NCBI GenBank assembly: GCA_958510875.1
Contig: OY294068.1
Coordinates: 85,041,043-85,105,042 of the forward strand
Origin: Endomychus coccineus
Lineage: Eukaryota > Arthropoda > Insecta > Coleoptera > Endomychidae
Length of the DNA stretch: 64,000 nucleotides
Reading direction: 5' to 3'
The notes under the pieces were generated by a model. That model did not search any database and was not told the origin of the DNA. It saw nothing but the letters and a program-made list of their open reading frames with translations. Numbering within the stretch: position 1 is the stretch's first letter; each line of letters begins with the position of its first letter. Both the position numbers and the translations under genes were made by a program. Shown piece after piece: positions 9,986 to 24,565 of the stretch.

Positions 9986-11251
9986 TGTCCTTACACATTA
10001 TCCAACACATAATGCTTGGAGAAATATTTGCTTGCGTAGCACACTAATAGGTTGAGTTATGAATTATGCGGGCAAGAACTAAACTCTAGAGAATTACAAG
10101 AAACGTAATTTCAGATGTAGGACTTGTAGGACTTAATTACATTGTATACTGGTTGATAAACCACATTATTGCACGTAATTTCAAAACCCACATATTTCGA
10201 TGTGCTTTATAAGGTTTGAATTAAGAGGCAACTTTGAGAATTACTTTAAACAAAAGGTGCAACGGCTTTAATGATCTTCACAAATTATTTTCCTGAATAT
10301 GAAGATCTTTAACATGTTTATTAGGGCTCTGTATATTTTGGAATGAGGGTAGTGGCTCTGATATTATTCAAATTTCGTTTCTTTGGAATTATCCCACCCA
10401 CTATTATACAGTGTACATTGAAAGCATATTATTATTTTGTAATGTTCCAATATTTTCTATATCGGTTGCGTGAGATAGAAGTCTGGCCAAATCACTCACG
10501 TTGCCAAGACATATATCTTTTGTCACTCAAAGAATGCGTTCTTCTAATCTGACGAAATAATATATTCTACAACATTTATAATGCGAGAATAACGCATACG
10601 CGCATTGACGGCGAGAATAGGACGCTAGAATTATAGGAATATTTATATGGTTGGAATATAGAATCTCCAGTAATGGTAGTTTATGGAATGTTCCTATACT
10701 CAAAAATTAATTCTAAATTGTACACTATAATCTTATTTCCTTCATATTTGGCAGTTACACACGTGAACAATAATCAATTTATGATTCAATGATGAACTTG
10801 CGCGTAAAAAACGAACTAAAAACAGAAACATCCAAAGCTAATAGCGAGAGACGATGTGGTTCCGCAAAATTCAATTGGTAATCATAAAACCAGTATCAAC
10901 AATAGTTAGATTTCTTATGCAGTCAGTCTCAGCCTTTAGTTCAATTAGATAAGTCATTGTTGAGAATTATATCCTAATATGTAATGAATGTTTTGCCTCA
11001 AAAAAAAACGAGATAGTGATCACATCCTACTTGGAGAATCGAATATACCACGAGCAAATTGTGTTTGCTGAAGAGCATATCATTACTCAACGTAATCCTC
11101 GGGTACAGAATGGTATCAAATTACGGTAGCTTCACGATCACGTCTATTGAGTTATTCTCAGATGACTATAACCCTAATCTATCTAGGTATTGGTATTATA
11201 TAGTTCAATCAAAAAAGTATTTTGGATGTGATAACCTATTTTTTTTTATTT
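9986..11251. other. Unit left arm, unassigned
   Basis: Present in all four units. It includes a 69-codon open frame (10343-10552; copies at 17375, 21831, 28872) and a 77-codon frame at 11059, both Phe/Tyr/Ile-rich and without domain features. Conservation between units reflects recent duplication, not selection. In the S units a 4-bp insertion near 18137 (ACCTACAG instead of ACAG) changes the second frame. Confidence 0.5.
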
Positions 11252-12466
11252 TGTATATTTGTGCTATACATTTATTTTATAACCTTTTGTAGTAAAATAG
11301 ATTTCTTAGAATTCTCAACAACGATTGTTCATCAACAAAACGACATCATTGGATCAATGTGTTAATTGTTCATTAAAAAATTACCAAGTTTCACGGAGAA
11401 TGTATTTGTTTCAAAAGATTCAAAACTTGGCGATTGGATAGTAAATAGCACAATTCACTTTATTATTTTTCTGTTATATAATAATTATCATTGAATAATA
11501 TTTTTCGAGAATCCCTTTGGCGTTTCTTATATATTCATGAAGAAGATACAATGTGAGCAGGAATTTGAGAAGTCATTGATTAAAGATTCTAAATGAATGA
11601 AAAAAAGGATTGATTATTTCGAGGGTCAAAACTTTCAGTAGGCTCCGCTGATTTCCACACTATCGCGGGCTAGTTGTTCCGCCTGGCGCTTCTTCGTCGT
11701 AACGATGCATAGTTAGTGGCGATATACTCTTGTAGGTACTTGACTTATGTAAATAAGATATTATATTAGATCAATTGATGGTATAGTGAATTTATTCGCT
11801 GCTCATATCGTTTGATAACTCATTTTGTTCTTATCTAGAGTAAGTTCCAGGCCAAGAACTTGAAACAGATTTAAATCTTCAAATCAATTATTACAAACCA
11901 TTTTTGATGTCTGAACCAACACCATCTCAATATCGTAGACAAAACCAAAACTCCAATACACAACCAATCGCTATAAATAAGAAACTATCACCCGTATCCA
12001 CTAGAAATACTGTTAAATTAGGGAGTACCTTTCAGCTACCATGTAGCCATCTTCAGAGCTTAGGTTGAGGCTATTTACATCATTGCCTCATTTTCCTTAG
12101 AAACATAGCACACCGCCTTAGTGCAATGAGTACCATATTATTGCCGTGTTCTATAAAAGCTCAGTGGCACGATAACAGCTTCGTATAACTTATATTCATC
12201 GGGCCAAAGTTTACCGTTTTCGATTCTCTCAGGTGGAGGATGCCGGTTCCCTTCACCTGAACCTCTTGCTCACCATCTCGTCATTGATCTCTCCCTCCTT
12301 CAGGTGCTCCGTCAAGCGTACCTATTTTCTCGGATGACCTCCAACTGTACCATATTATCGCCGTGTTCTATAAAATCTCTGAGACTCGTTAACAGCTTCA
12401 TATATCTTAAACCCATCAGGTCACAGTTAAACGTATTAGTTTCTCTTGGGGCTCACCATCATATCG
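11252..12466. other. L-specific block, left part, unassigned
   Basis: Absent from S1 and S2. Apart from the duplicated ~85-bp motif annotated separately, I see no gene. Its position directly downstream (on the - strand) of the gypsy integrase suggests the 3' part of that element, but no LTR or polypurine tract was recognised. Confidence 0.45.
12130..12432. repeat. Diverged ~85-bp direct repeat pair (L1)
   Basis: GTACCATATTATTGCCGTG at 12130 and GTACCATATTATCGCCGTG at 12347 start two copies that stay alignable for about 85 bp (both contain TTCTATAAAA and AACAGCTTC), 217 bp apart. The same pair occurs in L2 at 23618 and 23835. Confidence 0.7.
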
Positions 12467-13077
12467 TTAATCAAAATGATACTCATGCTGCACATGAGTT
12501 TTCATATTTTGCCACTTGAATCCGTGAGTATAGACCGAAAAGTTCGTGTTCCTCGGTTCTTGTTCCTTGGTTCCTTGGTCACTGGCTATTTTTTTCGGGA
12601 TGCCGTATCGTAACACCAAATTTGCGACGAGTACCTTAACGACTGTATTAGTCTCTTTGTTTTTTATCGGATATGCTTCTACTAACTTGCTTAGCTCGCA
12701 AAATGTATTTATTGTCATCGTAGTCACTATTTATTGACCATACTAGGTCGATAAATATTTTATCGAACACTCAAGCCTATGTTGGGCAAATTATCGGTTC
12801 TTTCGTTATTCTTGAGTGCCTACATCTTTGGCAATCTTCGCAACGTTTGACGAATTGCTCTACGTCTTACGTTAGAACTGACCAAAAGTGATCTTTCTCT
12901 ATATTATTGTACATGCGATTAATACCTGCATGATCCCTAGTTGGCAAGTTGTGATATTCATTTGATATAAACTGCCTTGTATATTTTCTATATATTGTAT
13001 TTGAGTCGAGATTATTGTTCTGTATAACCTTCTCCACAATTTCTTCCCTATACTTATTATTGCAATCGCGTTTATTA
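12467..13077 (-). pseudogene. Ty3/gypsy integrase relic (L1)
   Basis: On the - strand from about 13077: REEIVEKVIQNN leads to the HHCC zinc-binding segment (YHNLPTRDHAG ... CEDCQRC, with both His and both Cys present). The catalytic core follows, with FIDLV holding the first Asp and RYGIPKKIASDQGT holding the second Asp (12467-12727). The frame then runs into unrelated sequence and the catalytic Glu region is missing. Stops and frameshifts occur near 12870 and 12790. It continues the pol relic at 13706-15190, from which it is separated by a Penelope-like insertion: the linker ends GKKVN and the integrase side starts NKRD, which join in frame if the insertion is ignored. Confidence 0.75.
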
Positions 13078-13413
13078 TTTCTGAATTCAGTTGGCTATTT
13101 CTGCATTGAACACTTCTACACCAGAATAACCAGGGAGGCAATAGAGATCGAGAAACGTCCACATAGTCTTAACAAACGAGATGACGGACTAAGATTACCA
13201 GCAACATGGAAACCCGCTTTAGATAGTCGGAAGATACAACCAAAAACAAGAGAGAACGTGGTAGCCATTGCACGTGCAACAGATCACGCAAACTTACCGG
13301 CTGATTCCAGCGTCGCAATGACGTCATCCAAACGTGTCACTCGGAGCCAAACACGTAGAAATCAACCAAGCGTGAAATAGTTCGAAAGTCCAAAGGTCAA
13401 GCAAAACGGGGGA

Positions 13414-13448
13414 TATAAATACCTGTCCCTCCAAGTAAGCGTCAGTTC
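13414..13448 (+). promoter_or_regulatory. TATA box and arthropod initiator in the Penelope-like 3' region (L1)
   Basis: TATAAATA at 13414-13421 is followed by TCAGTTC with its A at 13444, i.e. 30 bases from the first T of the TATA box. This is the standard spacing of insect TATA/Inr core promoters (initiator TCAGTY). Confidence 0.6.
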
Positions 13449-13481
13449 GCCTAGATTTTCCAGACTCTACGGTCGAATCAC

Positions 13482-13511
13482 CTGAAGATGGCAAATGCGA
13501 CTTTGCCGAAA
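13482..13511 (+). ncRNA. Hammerhead-ribozyme-core-like hairpin (L1)
   Basis: CTGAAGA (13482-13488), a perfect 6-bp stem GGCAAA/TTTGCC with a 6-base loop (13490-13507) and GAAA (13508-13511) reproduce the CUGANGA - stem II - GAAA core. Penelope-like elements are known to carry hammerhead motifs in their pseudo-LTRs. I could not find convincing stems I and III: a GTC lies at 13472-13474 but pairing beyond the first base is poor. Activity is therefore doubtful. Confidence 0.4.
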
Positions 13512-13610
13512 CGTCGTGAAATTGGTCCTTTTGAGGACCGAAACCATACAACGCAGATCAATACCCGAGAATTCAGTTCTACACATTACGTCCGCGAGAA
13601 CCTAAGAAGA

Positions 13611-15190
<1,580 letters not shown>

Positions 15191-16365
15191 TCTCATGATT
15201 CTGTGGCCGGCACTTGAAAGGTTGAATTCAGAATCTGGTTGAATGCGGACTTTTGTATCATTTGCTATAAAATATCATTCTCTTCAATCCCTTAAAACGT
15301 CATAAATCTATATGAGCTGTTCTCTTAGTTTATTCACACATTCTTAAGTGATAATGAATTTATTTTTATACCTAAAAAAAAGGCATGTGTGCTTATATAT
15401 GATAATTATGGGTATCCAAACCGTTAAAATAGTACTTATGATTACACTAGTCTACATATATTGATTCGATAATTTCACAGTATATTAACGTAAAACCATA
15501 GTCTACTTATCACTCGAGCGAGTTTCAATTTTCAAATCAAAATGTAACAAGTACACTCATGCCCATTTTAGGCTTTGGCTTCAATGACGGAATTCAAATG
15601 ACAAGTGGACTTAGTCCTTTTATCAATCTTTAATAATCGCCATCGGACAAAATTGATACTAATAAGACGCGAAAACTACTCATGTGTCGTAGATACTAGT
15701 ACTATCATGTTTCTACTTGTTTAACAAAACCTAATTTGTCTCACATAATGGCTCACGTCGGCACCATCAGTTTCAACCTTCACTCACTACGCATTTTGTG
15801 CTACGCATGTACGAAAGATGACAGTTTGTTCTTGGGATCTATCCGCTTTTCTATATCAGCCTATTCAGTTGTTCAAATAGGTGATGTTATTATTTGAGCA
15901 ATAATGTTAATTACCCGCCCCTATTACTTTTAATAATTCATATAGCTAAACTGTGAAAGTAGTGTATTGACCAGAGGTGGTAGGACTAACAGAATCTTAG
16001 CTGCATGTAAAACTTACTATTTTTATACTAAAAATGTTTCTCTTTCGAAATATGTAGGCTCCAATTTTGTATATAAAATTATACTCTTCCAATTACTTGT
16101 ACGTCTCTTTTTCATCCTTTTGGTTTATTATAAAATTAATATTTGGAAAACGAAATTTTTAGACTAGAGATTTTTATCTTTTTAATTAAGGTTTTCCAGA
16201 TCGTACTTTGTTGTGTACCTTTTAAAGTATACATCATGTTTCATATGTTTATTATTTTGAAAACATTACTTAGAACATGATCTTTTTGTGGATTAAAATG
16301 CCTATTGCAAATTAGCATAAACAATGTTATGTTAATGTGTTTCAACTAGATCCGGTTTATCTTTT
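15191..16365. other. Unassigned stretch inside the unit
   Basis: Lies between the gypsy pre-RT and the transposase-like relic, where gypsy gag/protease would be expected, but no such domain was recognised on the - strand. An open frame of 66 codons at 15967-16167 (+) shows no family features. Equivalent stretches are 19647-20821, 26688-27862 and 31144-32317. Confidence 0.45.
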
Positions 16366-16877
16366 CTACAAGACACGGTAACTATTGAAGGTTTTTTGTT
16401 CCATGTAATTACCTAGCTTACATAATATTGTCCACAATGCGTAAAAACTATTATGATAGGGTGAAATGCCATCTATGCTCAACTGTAATAAAAGCAAGGT
16501 ACTTTTCATTACTGTATTTTTCAGTAATCCCTTGATTCCATTCAACTCCAAAATATACCATTCCGCCATTATCAAGTTTTATGGTTTGCGGAGATCGTGG
16601 TGTACCCAGAAAACAAGAACATCCTTCTGAAGGAATGGATATTTGAGACGTATTAAATGCATAATTTGAGTTAATGCTTCACGACTGACATTATTTCTAC
16701 ATGTCCAATTCTTCAAATTTCATCGAAATGAATCGTGTTCACCATTTCTTCATTGGTTTCCTTCTTGACGATATGTACATGTTGAAATCCCTCTTCAGAG
16801 TAAAAGGAAGTTCTACTGAGGGCCTCGATTGTTGGTGAACTTATCTCCCGTACACCTTCAACAACAGTTTCTGCCAT
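16366..16877 (-). pseudogene. Transposase-like gene relic (L1)
   Basis: A 54-codon frame from ATG 16877 to 16713 reads MAETVVEGVREI ... VHIVKKETNEEM. In another frame from about 16730 come NNVSREALTQIMHLIRLKYP and, past one in-frame stop, ILELNGIKGLLKN followed by LLLLQLSIDGISP and FYALWTILCKLG (16366-16575). This resembles a widespread insect/cnidarian protein family, probably transposon-derived, with the pattern IDGLPxxKSSxxxxWPILxxI after a helical ALxxxLxLLRxxxPxLPKD segment. I cannot name the superfamily. Upstream, to about 17005, a third frame reads VEILLGAKKKKNVFSSS, possibly another exon. The C-terminal half is missing. Confidence 0.5.
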
Positions 16878-18283
16878 AAGAGTCACATGATAGGTAATCT
16901 ATTGTATAAGCAGGCACAGGCATGTATATAGAAGTAGATGCACTAGGACTACTGCTGAATACATTCTTCTTCTTTTTCGCACCGAGTAAAATTTCAACAT
17001 TTGCATTTTTGTAATTCTGTCCTTACACATTATCCAACACATAATGCTTGGAGAAATATTTGCTTGCGTAGCACACTAATAGGTTGAGTTATGAATTATG
17101 CGGGCAAGAACTAAACTCTAGAGAATTACAAGAAACGTAATTTCAGATGTAGGACTTGTAGGACTTAATTACATTGTATACTGGTTGATAAACCACATTA
17201 TTGCACGTAATTTCAAAACCCACATATTTCGATGTGCTTTATAAGGTTTGAATTAAGAGGCAACTTTGAGAATTACTTTAAACAAAAGGTGCAACGGCTT
17301 TAATGATCTTCACAAATTATTTTCCTGAATATGAAGATCTTTAACATGTTTATTAGGGCTCTGTATATTTTGGAATGAGGGTAGTGGCTCTGATATTATT
17401 CAAATTTCGTTTCGATGGAATTATCCCACCCACTATTATACAGTGTACATTGAAAGCATATTATTATTTTGTAATGTTCCAATATTTTCTATATCGGTTG
17501 CGTGAGATAGAAGTCTGGCCAAATCACTCACGGTGCCAAGACATATATCTTTTGTCACTCAAAGAATGCGTTCTTCTAATCTGACGAAATAATATATTCT
17601 ACAACATTTATAATGCGAGAATAACGCATACGCGCATTGACGGCGAGAATAGGACGCTAGAATTATAGGAATATTTATATGGTTGGAATATAGAATCTCC
17701 AGTAATGGTAGTTTATGGAATGTTCCTATACTCAAAAATTAATTCTAAATTGTACACTATAATCTTATTTCCTTCATATTTGGCAGTTACACACGTGAAC
17801 AATAATCAATTTATGATTCAATGATGAACTTGCGCGTAAAAAACGAACTAAAAACAGAAACATCCAAAGCTAATAGCGAGAGACGATGTGGTTCCGCAAA
17901 ATTCAATTGGTAATTATAAAACCAGTATCAACAATAGTTAGATTTCTTATGCAGTCAGTCTCAGTCTTTAGTTCAATTAGATAAGTCATTGTTGAGAATT
18001 ATATCCTAATATGTAATGAATGTTTTGCCTCAAAAAAAAACGAGATAGTGATCACATCCTACTTGGAGAATCGAATATACCACGAGCAAATTGTGTTTGC
18101 TGAAGAGCATATCATTACTCAACGTAATCCTCGGGTACCTACAGAATGGTATCAAATTACGGTAGCTTCACGATCACGTCTATTGAGTTATTCTCAGATG
18201 ACTATAACCCTAATCTATCTAGGTATTGGTATTATATAGTTCAATCAAAAAAGTATTTTGGATGTGATAACCTATTTTTTTTT

Positions 18284-18290
18284 ATTTCGA
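18284..18290. other. Junction of the 2.58-kb deletion in S1
   Basis: TTTTTATTT of the left arm is fused to CGATGTCCCCAG of the gypsy linker. In L1 these positions are 11251 and 13832. A TT shared by both sides is the only homology, which fits microhomology-mediated end joining. Confidence 0.85.
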
Positions 18291-19646
18291 TGTCCCCAGA
18301 AACAGATCTTATTTTTACCCTTGACAGAGGGTCGGCAGTTACATTTTCTGTCCCTTTTATGTAATTAGTTGTGAAATCGTATTCCTCCAGACTTAATCTG
18401 AATTCTGTAATCTACTTGATGATTTCGTCATCTCAAATAGGTGTATCAGAGGTCTGTGATCTGTAAACATATCAAATTTCCTCCCATGTGAGTATGATCT
18501 AAAGTGTTCAACTGCCCATACCATTGCCAAGAGTTTTTTTCCTCTAAATAATTCAATGTGCGACCAGAGTATGTAATAATAAAAATAATTGTCATCATTA
18601 GAAAGGCCTGAACCAACGACATATCCTGACAGTGATAAACCTGTTTCCCGTCGTGAAATTTCGATATTTTGGGTTGAGGAGTGATTGTTTCAAAGTTTCG
18701 AACGCATTTTGAAAATGTTTGTACCACTCAAAGGCTATATTTAGCCTTGCCAATTTATTCAAAGGGAATAGCGATTTTTTTTAAATTAAGGATAAATTCA
18801 CGGTAGTAATTTTCGAACGCTACAAATCTTTTTTAATCGGTAGCATCTTTTGGCATAAGATACTCTTGAATAATATAATAATAATAAATGATCCCTTTTT
18901 TCATAAGCTGGCATTTAAAAGGATTCAGTTTCAAATTCAAATCTCTCAACTTTTGCAATACTCTAAAATTTATTTATATTGTGGTTCATCAAATTATTTG
19001 AAAAAATAATCAAATCGAGTCGTAATTCAGAATAAACATGGCAATCATGATTACTGGGACTGATATTTAGCCCCATTGGTAATCTCGTTAGATAATATTA
19101 ACCTTTATCTGTAGTGAAAGCTGTGTAGGGTCTCTTTCTCCATCAATTTCGACCTGGTAATACCCTTGGTATGAATTCAAATGGGTAAAGCAGATTGCCC
19201 CTGATAGGGAATCCAAGATTTCCGTTATTGAATGAAGTGGAAATCTATCGTCTTGTATTTGATTGTTCCATTCAGCAATCGATAGTCGATAACTACACAC
19301 CACTTCTTCTCTCCATCTAAATTTGTATTTTTCTTGGGAACTATCAGCGTGGTGAAGACCACTCTGATCTTGCTCCCTCTATTATATCATCTGAAAGTAT
19401 GTTCTTCATGTGGATCTGTATTTCTGGAGCCGATAGGGCTTAACATATACGTAAGGTACGTTTTTTTGCAGCTGAATTTCTTGTGTTACGTTTTAAGTTA
19501 CTGTGGGGAATCGTGTTCCGAATGAAAAACATCTGCAAATATTTTGGATTGACGCCTCTCTTGTTTATTCTGTGTGTCAACGTTTATAAGATTCGAAAGT
19601 TCCTCCGCTCTTTCCACTGATAATTGTTTTTTGCTGAAATAGCAAG
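18288..19646 (-). pseudogene. Ty3/gypsy pol relic: RT and RNase H (S1)
   Basis: Homologue of 13706-15190, truncated after the [11 protein letters not shown] linker. It keeps QGYYQVE in RT, the canonical form. A 1-bp deletion at the SGYVVGS motif (CTGACAGTGAT versus CTGACACGTGAT in L) shifts the RNase H frame. Catalytic YxDD is degraded as in L. Confidence 0.85.
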
Positions 19647-20821
19647 TCTCATGATTCTGTGGCCGGCACTTGAAAGGTTGAATTCAGAATCTGGTTGAAT
19701 GCGGACTTTTGTATCATTAGTTATAAAATATCATTCTCTTCAATCCCTTAAAACGTCATAAATCTATATGAGCTGTTTTCTTAGTTTATTCACACATTCT
19801 TAAGTGATAATGAATTCATTTTTATACCTAAAAAAAAGGCATGTGTGCTTATATATGATAATTATGGGTATCCAAACCGTTAAAATAGTACTTATGATTA
19901 CACTAGTCTACATATATTGATTCGATAATTTCACAGTATATTAACGTAAAACCATAGTCTACTTATCACTCGAGCGAGTTTCAATTTTCAAATCAAAATA
20001 TAACAAGTACACTCATGCCCTTTTTAGGCTTTGGCTTCAATGACGGAATTCAAATGACAAGTGGACTTAGTCCTTTTATCAATCTTTAATAATCGCCATC
20101 GGACAAAATTGATACTAATAAGACGCGAAAACTACTCATGTGTCGTAGATACTAGTACTATCATGTTTCTACTTGTTTAACAAAACCTAATTTGTCTCAC
20201 ATAATGGCTCACGTCGGCACCATCAGTTTCAACCTTCACTCACTACGCATTTTGTGCTACGCATGTACGAAAGATGACAGTTTGTTCTTGGGATCTATCC
20301 GCTTTTCTATATCAGCTTATTCAGTTGTTCAAATAGGTGATGTTATTATTTGAGCAATAATGTTAATTACCCGCCCCTATTACTTTCAATAATTCATATA
20401 GCTAAACTGTGAAAGTAGTGTATTGACCAGAGGTGGTAGGACTAACAGAATCTTAGCTGCATGTAAAACTTACTATTTTTATACTAAAAATGTTTCTCTT
20501 TCGAAATATGTAAGCTCCAATTTTGTATATAAAATTATACTCTTCCAATTACTTGTACGTCTCTTTTTCATCCTTTTGGTTTATTATAAAATTAATATTT
20601 GGAAAACGAAATTTTTAGACTAGAGATTTTTATCTTTTTAATTAAGGTTTTCCAGATCGTATTTTGTTGTGTACCTTTTAAAGTATACATCATGTTTCAT
20701 ATGTTTATTATTTTGAAAACATTACTTAGAACATGATCTTTTTGTGGATTAAAATGCCTATTGCAAATTAGCATAAACAATGTTATGTTAATGTGTTTCA
20801 ACTAGATCCGGTTTATCTTTT

Positions 20822-21333
20822 CTACAAGACACGGTAACTATTGAAGGTTTTTTGTTCCATGTAATTACCTAGCTTACATAATATTGTCCACAATGCGTAA
20901 AAACTATTATGATAGGGTGAAATGCCATCTATGCTCAACTGTAATAAAAGCAAGGTACTTTTCATTACTGTATTTTTCAGTAATCCCTTGATTCCATTCA
21001 ACTCCAAAATATACCATTCCGCCATTATCAAGTTTTATGGTTTGCGGAGATCGTGGTGTACCCAGAAAACAAGAACATCCTTCTGAAGGAATGGATATTT
21101 GAGACGTATTAAATGCATAATTTGAGTTAATGCTTCATGACTGACATTATTTCTACATGTCCAATTCTTCAAATTTCATCGAAATGAATCGTGTTCACCA
21201 TTTCTTCATTGGTTTCCTTCTTGACGATATGTACATGTTGAAATCCCTCTTCAGAGTAAAAGGAAGTTCTACTGAGGGCCTCGATTGTTGGTGAACTTAT
21301 CTCCCGTACACCTTCAACAACAGTTTCTGCCAT
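20822..21333 (-). pseudogene. Transposase-like gene relic (S1)
   Basis: Copy of 16366-16877 with the same stop and frameshift. The ATG of the first frame is at 21333-21331 and the SIDGISP segment is intact. One visible change is T for C near 21137. Confidence 0.5.
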
Positions 21334-23617
21334 AAGAGTCACATGATAGGTAATCTATTGTATAAGCAGGCACAGGCATGTATATAGAAGTAGATGCACT
21401 AGGACTACTGCTGAATACATTCTTCTTCTTTTTCGCACCGAGTAAAATTTCAACATTTGCATTTTTGTAATTCTGTCCTTACACATTATCCAACACATAA
21501 TGCTTGGAGAAATATTTGCTTGCGTAGCACACTAATAGGTTGAGTTATGAATTATGCGGGCAAGAACTAAACTCTAGAGAATTACAAGAAACGTAATTTC
21601 AGATGTAGGACTTGTAGGACTTAATTACATTGTATACTGGTTGATAAACCACATTATTGCACGTAATTTCAAAACCCACATATTTCGATGTGCTTTATAA
21701 GGTTTGAATTAAGAGGCAACTTTGAGAATTACTTTAAACAAAAGGTGCAACGGCTTTAATGATCTTCACAAATTATTTTCCTGAATATGAAGATCTTTAA
21801 CATGTTTATTAGGGCTCTGTATATTTTGGAATGAGGGTAGTGGCTCTGATATTATTCAAATTTCGTTTCTTTGGAATTATCCCACCCACTATTATACAGT
21901 GTACATTGAAAGCATATTATTATTTTGTAATGTTCCAATATTTTCTATATCGGTTGCGTGAGATAGAAGTCTGGCCAAATCACTCACATTGCCAAGACAT
22001 ATATCTTTTGTCACTCAAAGAATGCGTTCTTCTAATCTGACGAAATAATATATTCTACAACATTTATAATGCGAGAATAACGCATACGCGCATTGACGGC
22101 GAGAATAGGACGCTAGAATTATAGGAATATTTATATGGTTGGAATATAGAATCTCCAGTAATGGTAGTTTATGGAATGTTCCTATACTCAAAAATTAATT
22201 CTAAATTGTACACTATAATCTTATTTCCTTCATATTTGGCAGTTACACACGTGAACAATAATCAATTTATGATTCAATGATGAACTTGCGCGTAAAAAAC
22301 GAACTAAAAACAGAAACATCCAAAGCTAATAGCGAGAGACGATGTGGTTCCGCAAAATTCAATTGGTAATTATAAAACCAGTATCAACAATAGTTAGATT
22401 TCTTATGCAGTCAGTCTCAGCCTTTAGTTCAATTAGATAAGTCATTGTTGAGAATTATATCCTAATATGTAATGAATGTTTTGCCTCAAAAAAAAACGAG
22501 ATAGTGATCACATCCTACTTGGAGAATCGAATATACCACGAGCAAATTGTGTTTGCTGAAGAGCATATCATTACTCAACGTAATCCTCGGGTACAGAATG
22601 GTATCAAATTACGGTAGCTTCACGATCACGTCTATTGAGTTATTCTCAGATGACTATAACCCTAATCTATCTAGGTATTGGTATTATATAGTTCAATCAA
22701 AAAAGTATTTTGGATGTGATAACCTATTTTTTTTTATTTTGTATATTTGTGCTATACATTTATTTTATAACCTTTTGTAGTAAAATAGATTTCTTAGAAT
22801 TCTCAACAACGATTGTTCATCAACAAAACGACATCATTGGATCAATGTGTTAATTGTTCATTAAAAAATTACCAAGTTTCACGGAGAATGTATTTGTTTC
22901 AAAAGATTCAAAACTTGGCGATTGGATAGTAAATAGCACAATTCACTTTATTATTTTTCTGTTATATAATAATTATCATTGAATAATATTTTTCGAGAAT
23001 CCCTTTGGCGTTTCTTATATATTCATGAAGAAGATACAATGTGAGCAGGAATTTGAGAAGTCATTGATTAAAGATTCTAAATGAATGAAAAAAAGGATTG
23101 ATTATTTCGAGGGTCAAAACTTTCAGTAGGCTCCGCTGATTTCCACACTATCGCGGGCTAGTTGTTCCGCCTGGCGCTTCTTCGTCGTAACGATGCATAG
23201 TTAGTGGCGATATACTCTTGTAGGTACTTGACTTATGTAAATAAGATATTATATTAGATCAATTGATGGTATAGTGAATTTATTCGCTGCTCATATCGTT
23301 TGATAACTCATTTTGTTCTTATCTAGAGTAAGTTCCAGGCCAAGAACTTGAAACAGATTTAAATCTTCAAATCAATTATTACAAACCATTTTTGATGTCT
23401 GAACCAACACCATCTCAATATCGTAGACAAAACCAAAACTCCAATACACAACCAATCGCTATAAATAAGAAACTATCACCCGTATCCACTAGAAATACTG
23501 TTAAATTAGGGAGTACCTTTCAGCTACCATGTAGCCATCTTCAGAGCTTAGGTTGAGGCTATTTACATCATTGCCTCATTTTCCTTAGAAACATAGCACA
23601 CCGCCTTAGTGCAATGA

Positions 23618-23920
23618 GTACCATATTATTGCCGTGTTCTATAAAAGCTCAGTGGCACGATAACAGCTTCGTATAACTTATATTCATCGGGCCAAAGTTT
23701 ACCGTTTTCGATTCTCTCAGGTGGAGGATGCCGGTTCCCTTCACCTGAACCTCTTGCTCACCATCTCGTCATTGATCTCTCCCTCCTTCAGGTGCTCCGT
23801 CAAGCGTACCTATTTTCTCGGATGACCTCCAACTGTACCATATTATCGCCGTGTTCTATAAAATCTCTGAGACTCGTTAACAGCTTCATATATCTTAAAC
23901 CCATCAGGTCACAGTTAAAC
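23618..23920. repeat. Diverged ~85-bp direct repeat pair (L2)
   Basis: Same pair as 12130/12347, at 23618 and 23835. Confidence 0.7.
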
Positions 23921-23954
23921 GTATTAGTTTCTCTTGGGGCTCACCATCATATCG

Positions 23955-24565
23955 TTAATCAAAATGATACTCATGCTGCACATGAGTTTTCATATTTTGC
24001 CACTTGAATCCGTGAGTATAGACCGAAAAGTTCGTGTTCCTCGGTTCTTGTTCCTTGGTTCCTTGGTCACTGGCTATTTTTTTCGGGATGCCGTATCGTA
24101 ACACCAAATTTGCGACGAGTACCTTAACGACTGTATTAGTCTCTTTGTTTTTTATCGGATATGCTTCTACTAACTTGCTTAGCTCGCAAAATGTATTTAT
24201 TGTCATCGTAGTCACTATTTATTGACCATACTAGGTCGATAAATATTTTATCGAACACTCAAGCCTATGTTGGGCAAATTATCGGTTCTTTCGTTATTCT
24301 TGAGTGCCTACATCTTTGGCAATCTTCGCAACGTTTGACGAATTGCTCTACGTCTTACGTTAGAACTGACCAAAAGTGATCTTTCTCTATATTATTGTAC
24401 ATGCGATTAATACCTGCATGATCCCTAGTTGGCAAGTTGTGATATTCATTTGATATAAACTGCCTTGTATATTTTCTATATATTGTATTTGAGTCGAGAT
24501 TATTGTTCTGTATAACCTTCTCCACAATTTCTTCCCTATACTTATTATTGCAATCGCGTTTATTA
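23955..24565 (-). pseudogene. Ty3/gypsy integrase relic (L2)
   Basis: Copy of 12467-13077 with the same HHCC segment, the same two catalytic Asp positions and the same loss of the Glu region. No difference was noticed by eye. Confidence 0.75.

Larger units (their letters stand above)
17018..21473. repeat. Array unit S1
   Basis: Same order as L1 but without the block equivalent to 11252-13831 (integrase, Penelope-like end, TA tract and the RNase H linker's distal part). It carries marker differences shared with S2, e.g. TTTCGATGG for TTTCTTTGG near 17410, and a 4-bp insertion near 18137. Confidence 0.95.

Noticed and set aside
10343..10552. 69-codon open frame conserved in all four array units
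   Set aside because: Conservation follows from recent duplication. Its composition is that of translated A+T-rich DNA and no domain or start context supports it.
13482..13518. A complete, active hammerhead ribozyme
   Set aside because: The core and stem II fit, but no convincing stem I or stem III was found by eye; listed only as core-like.
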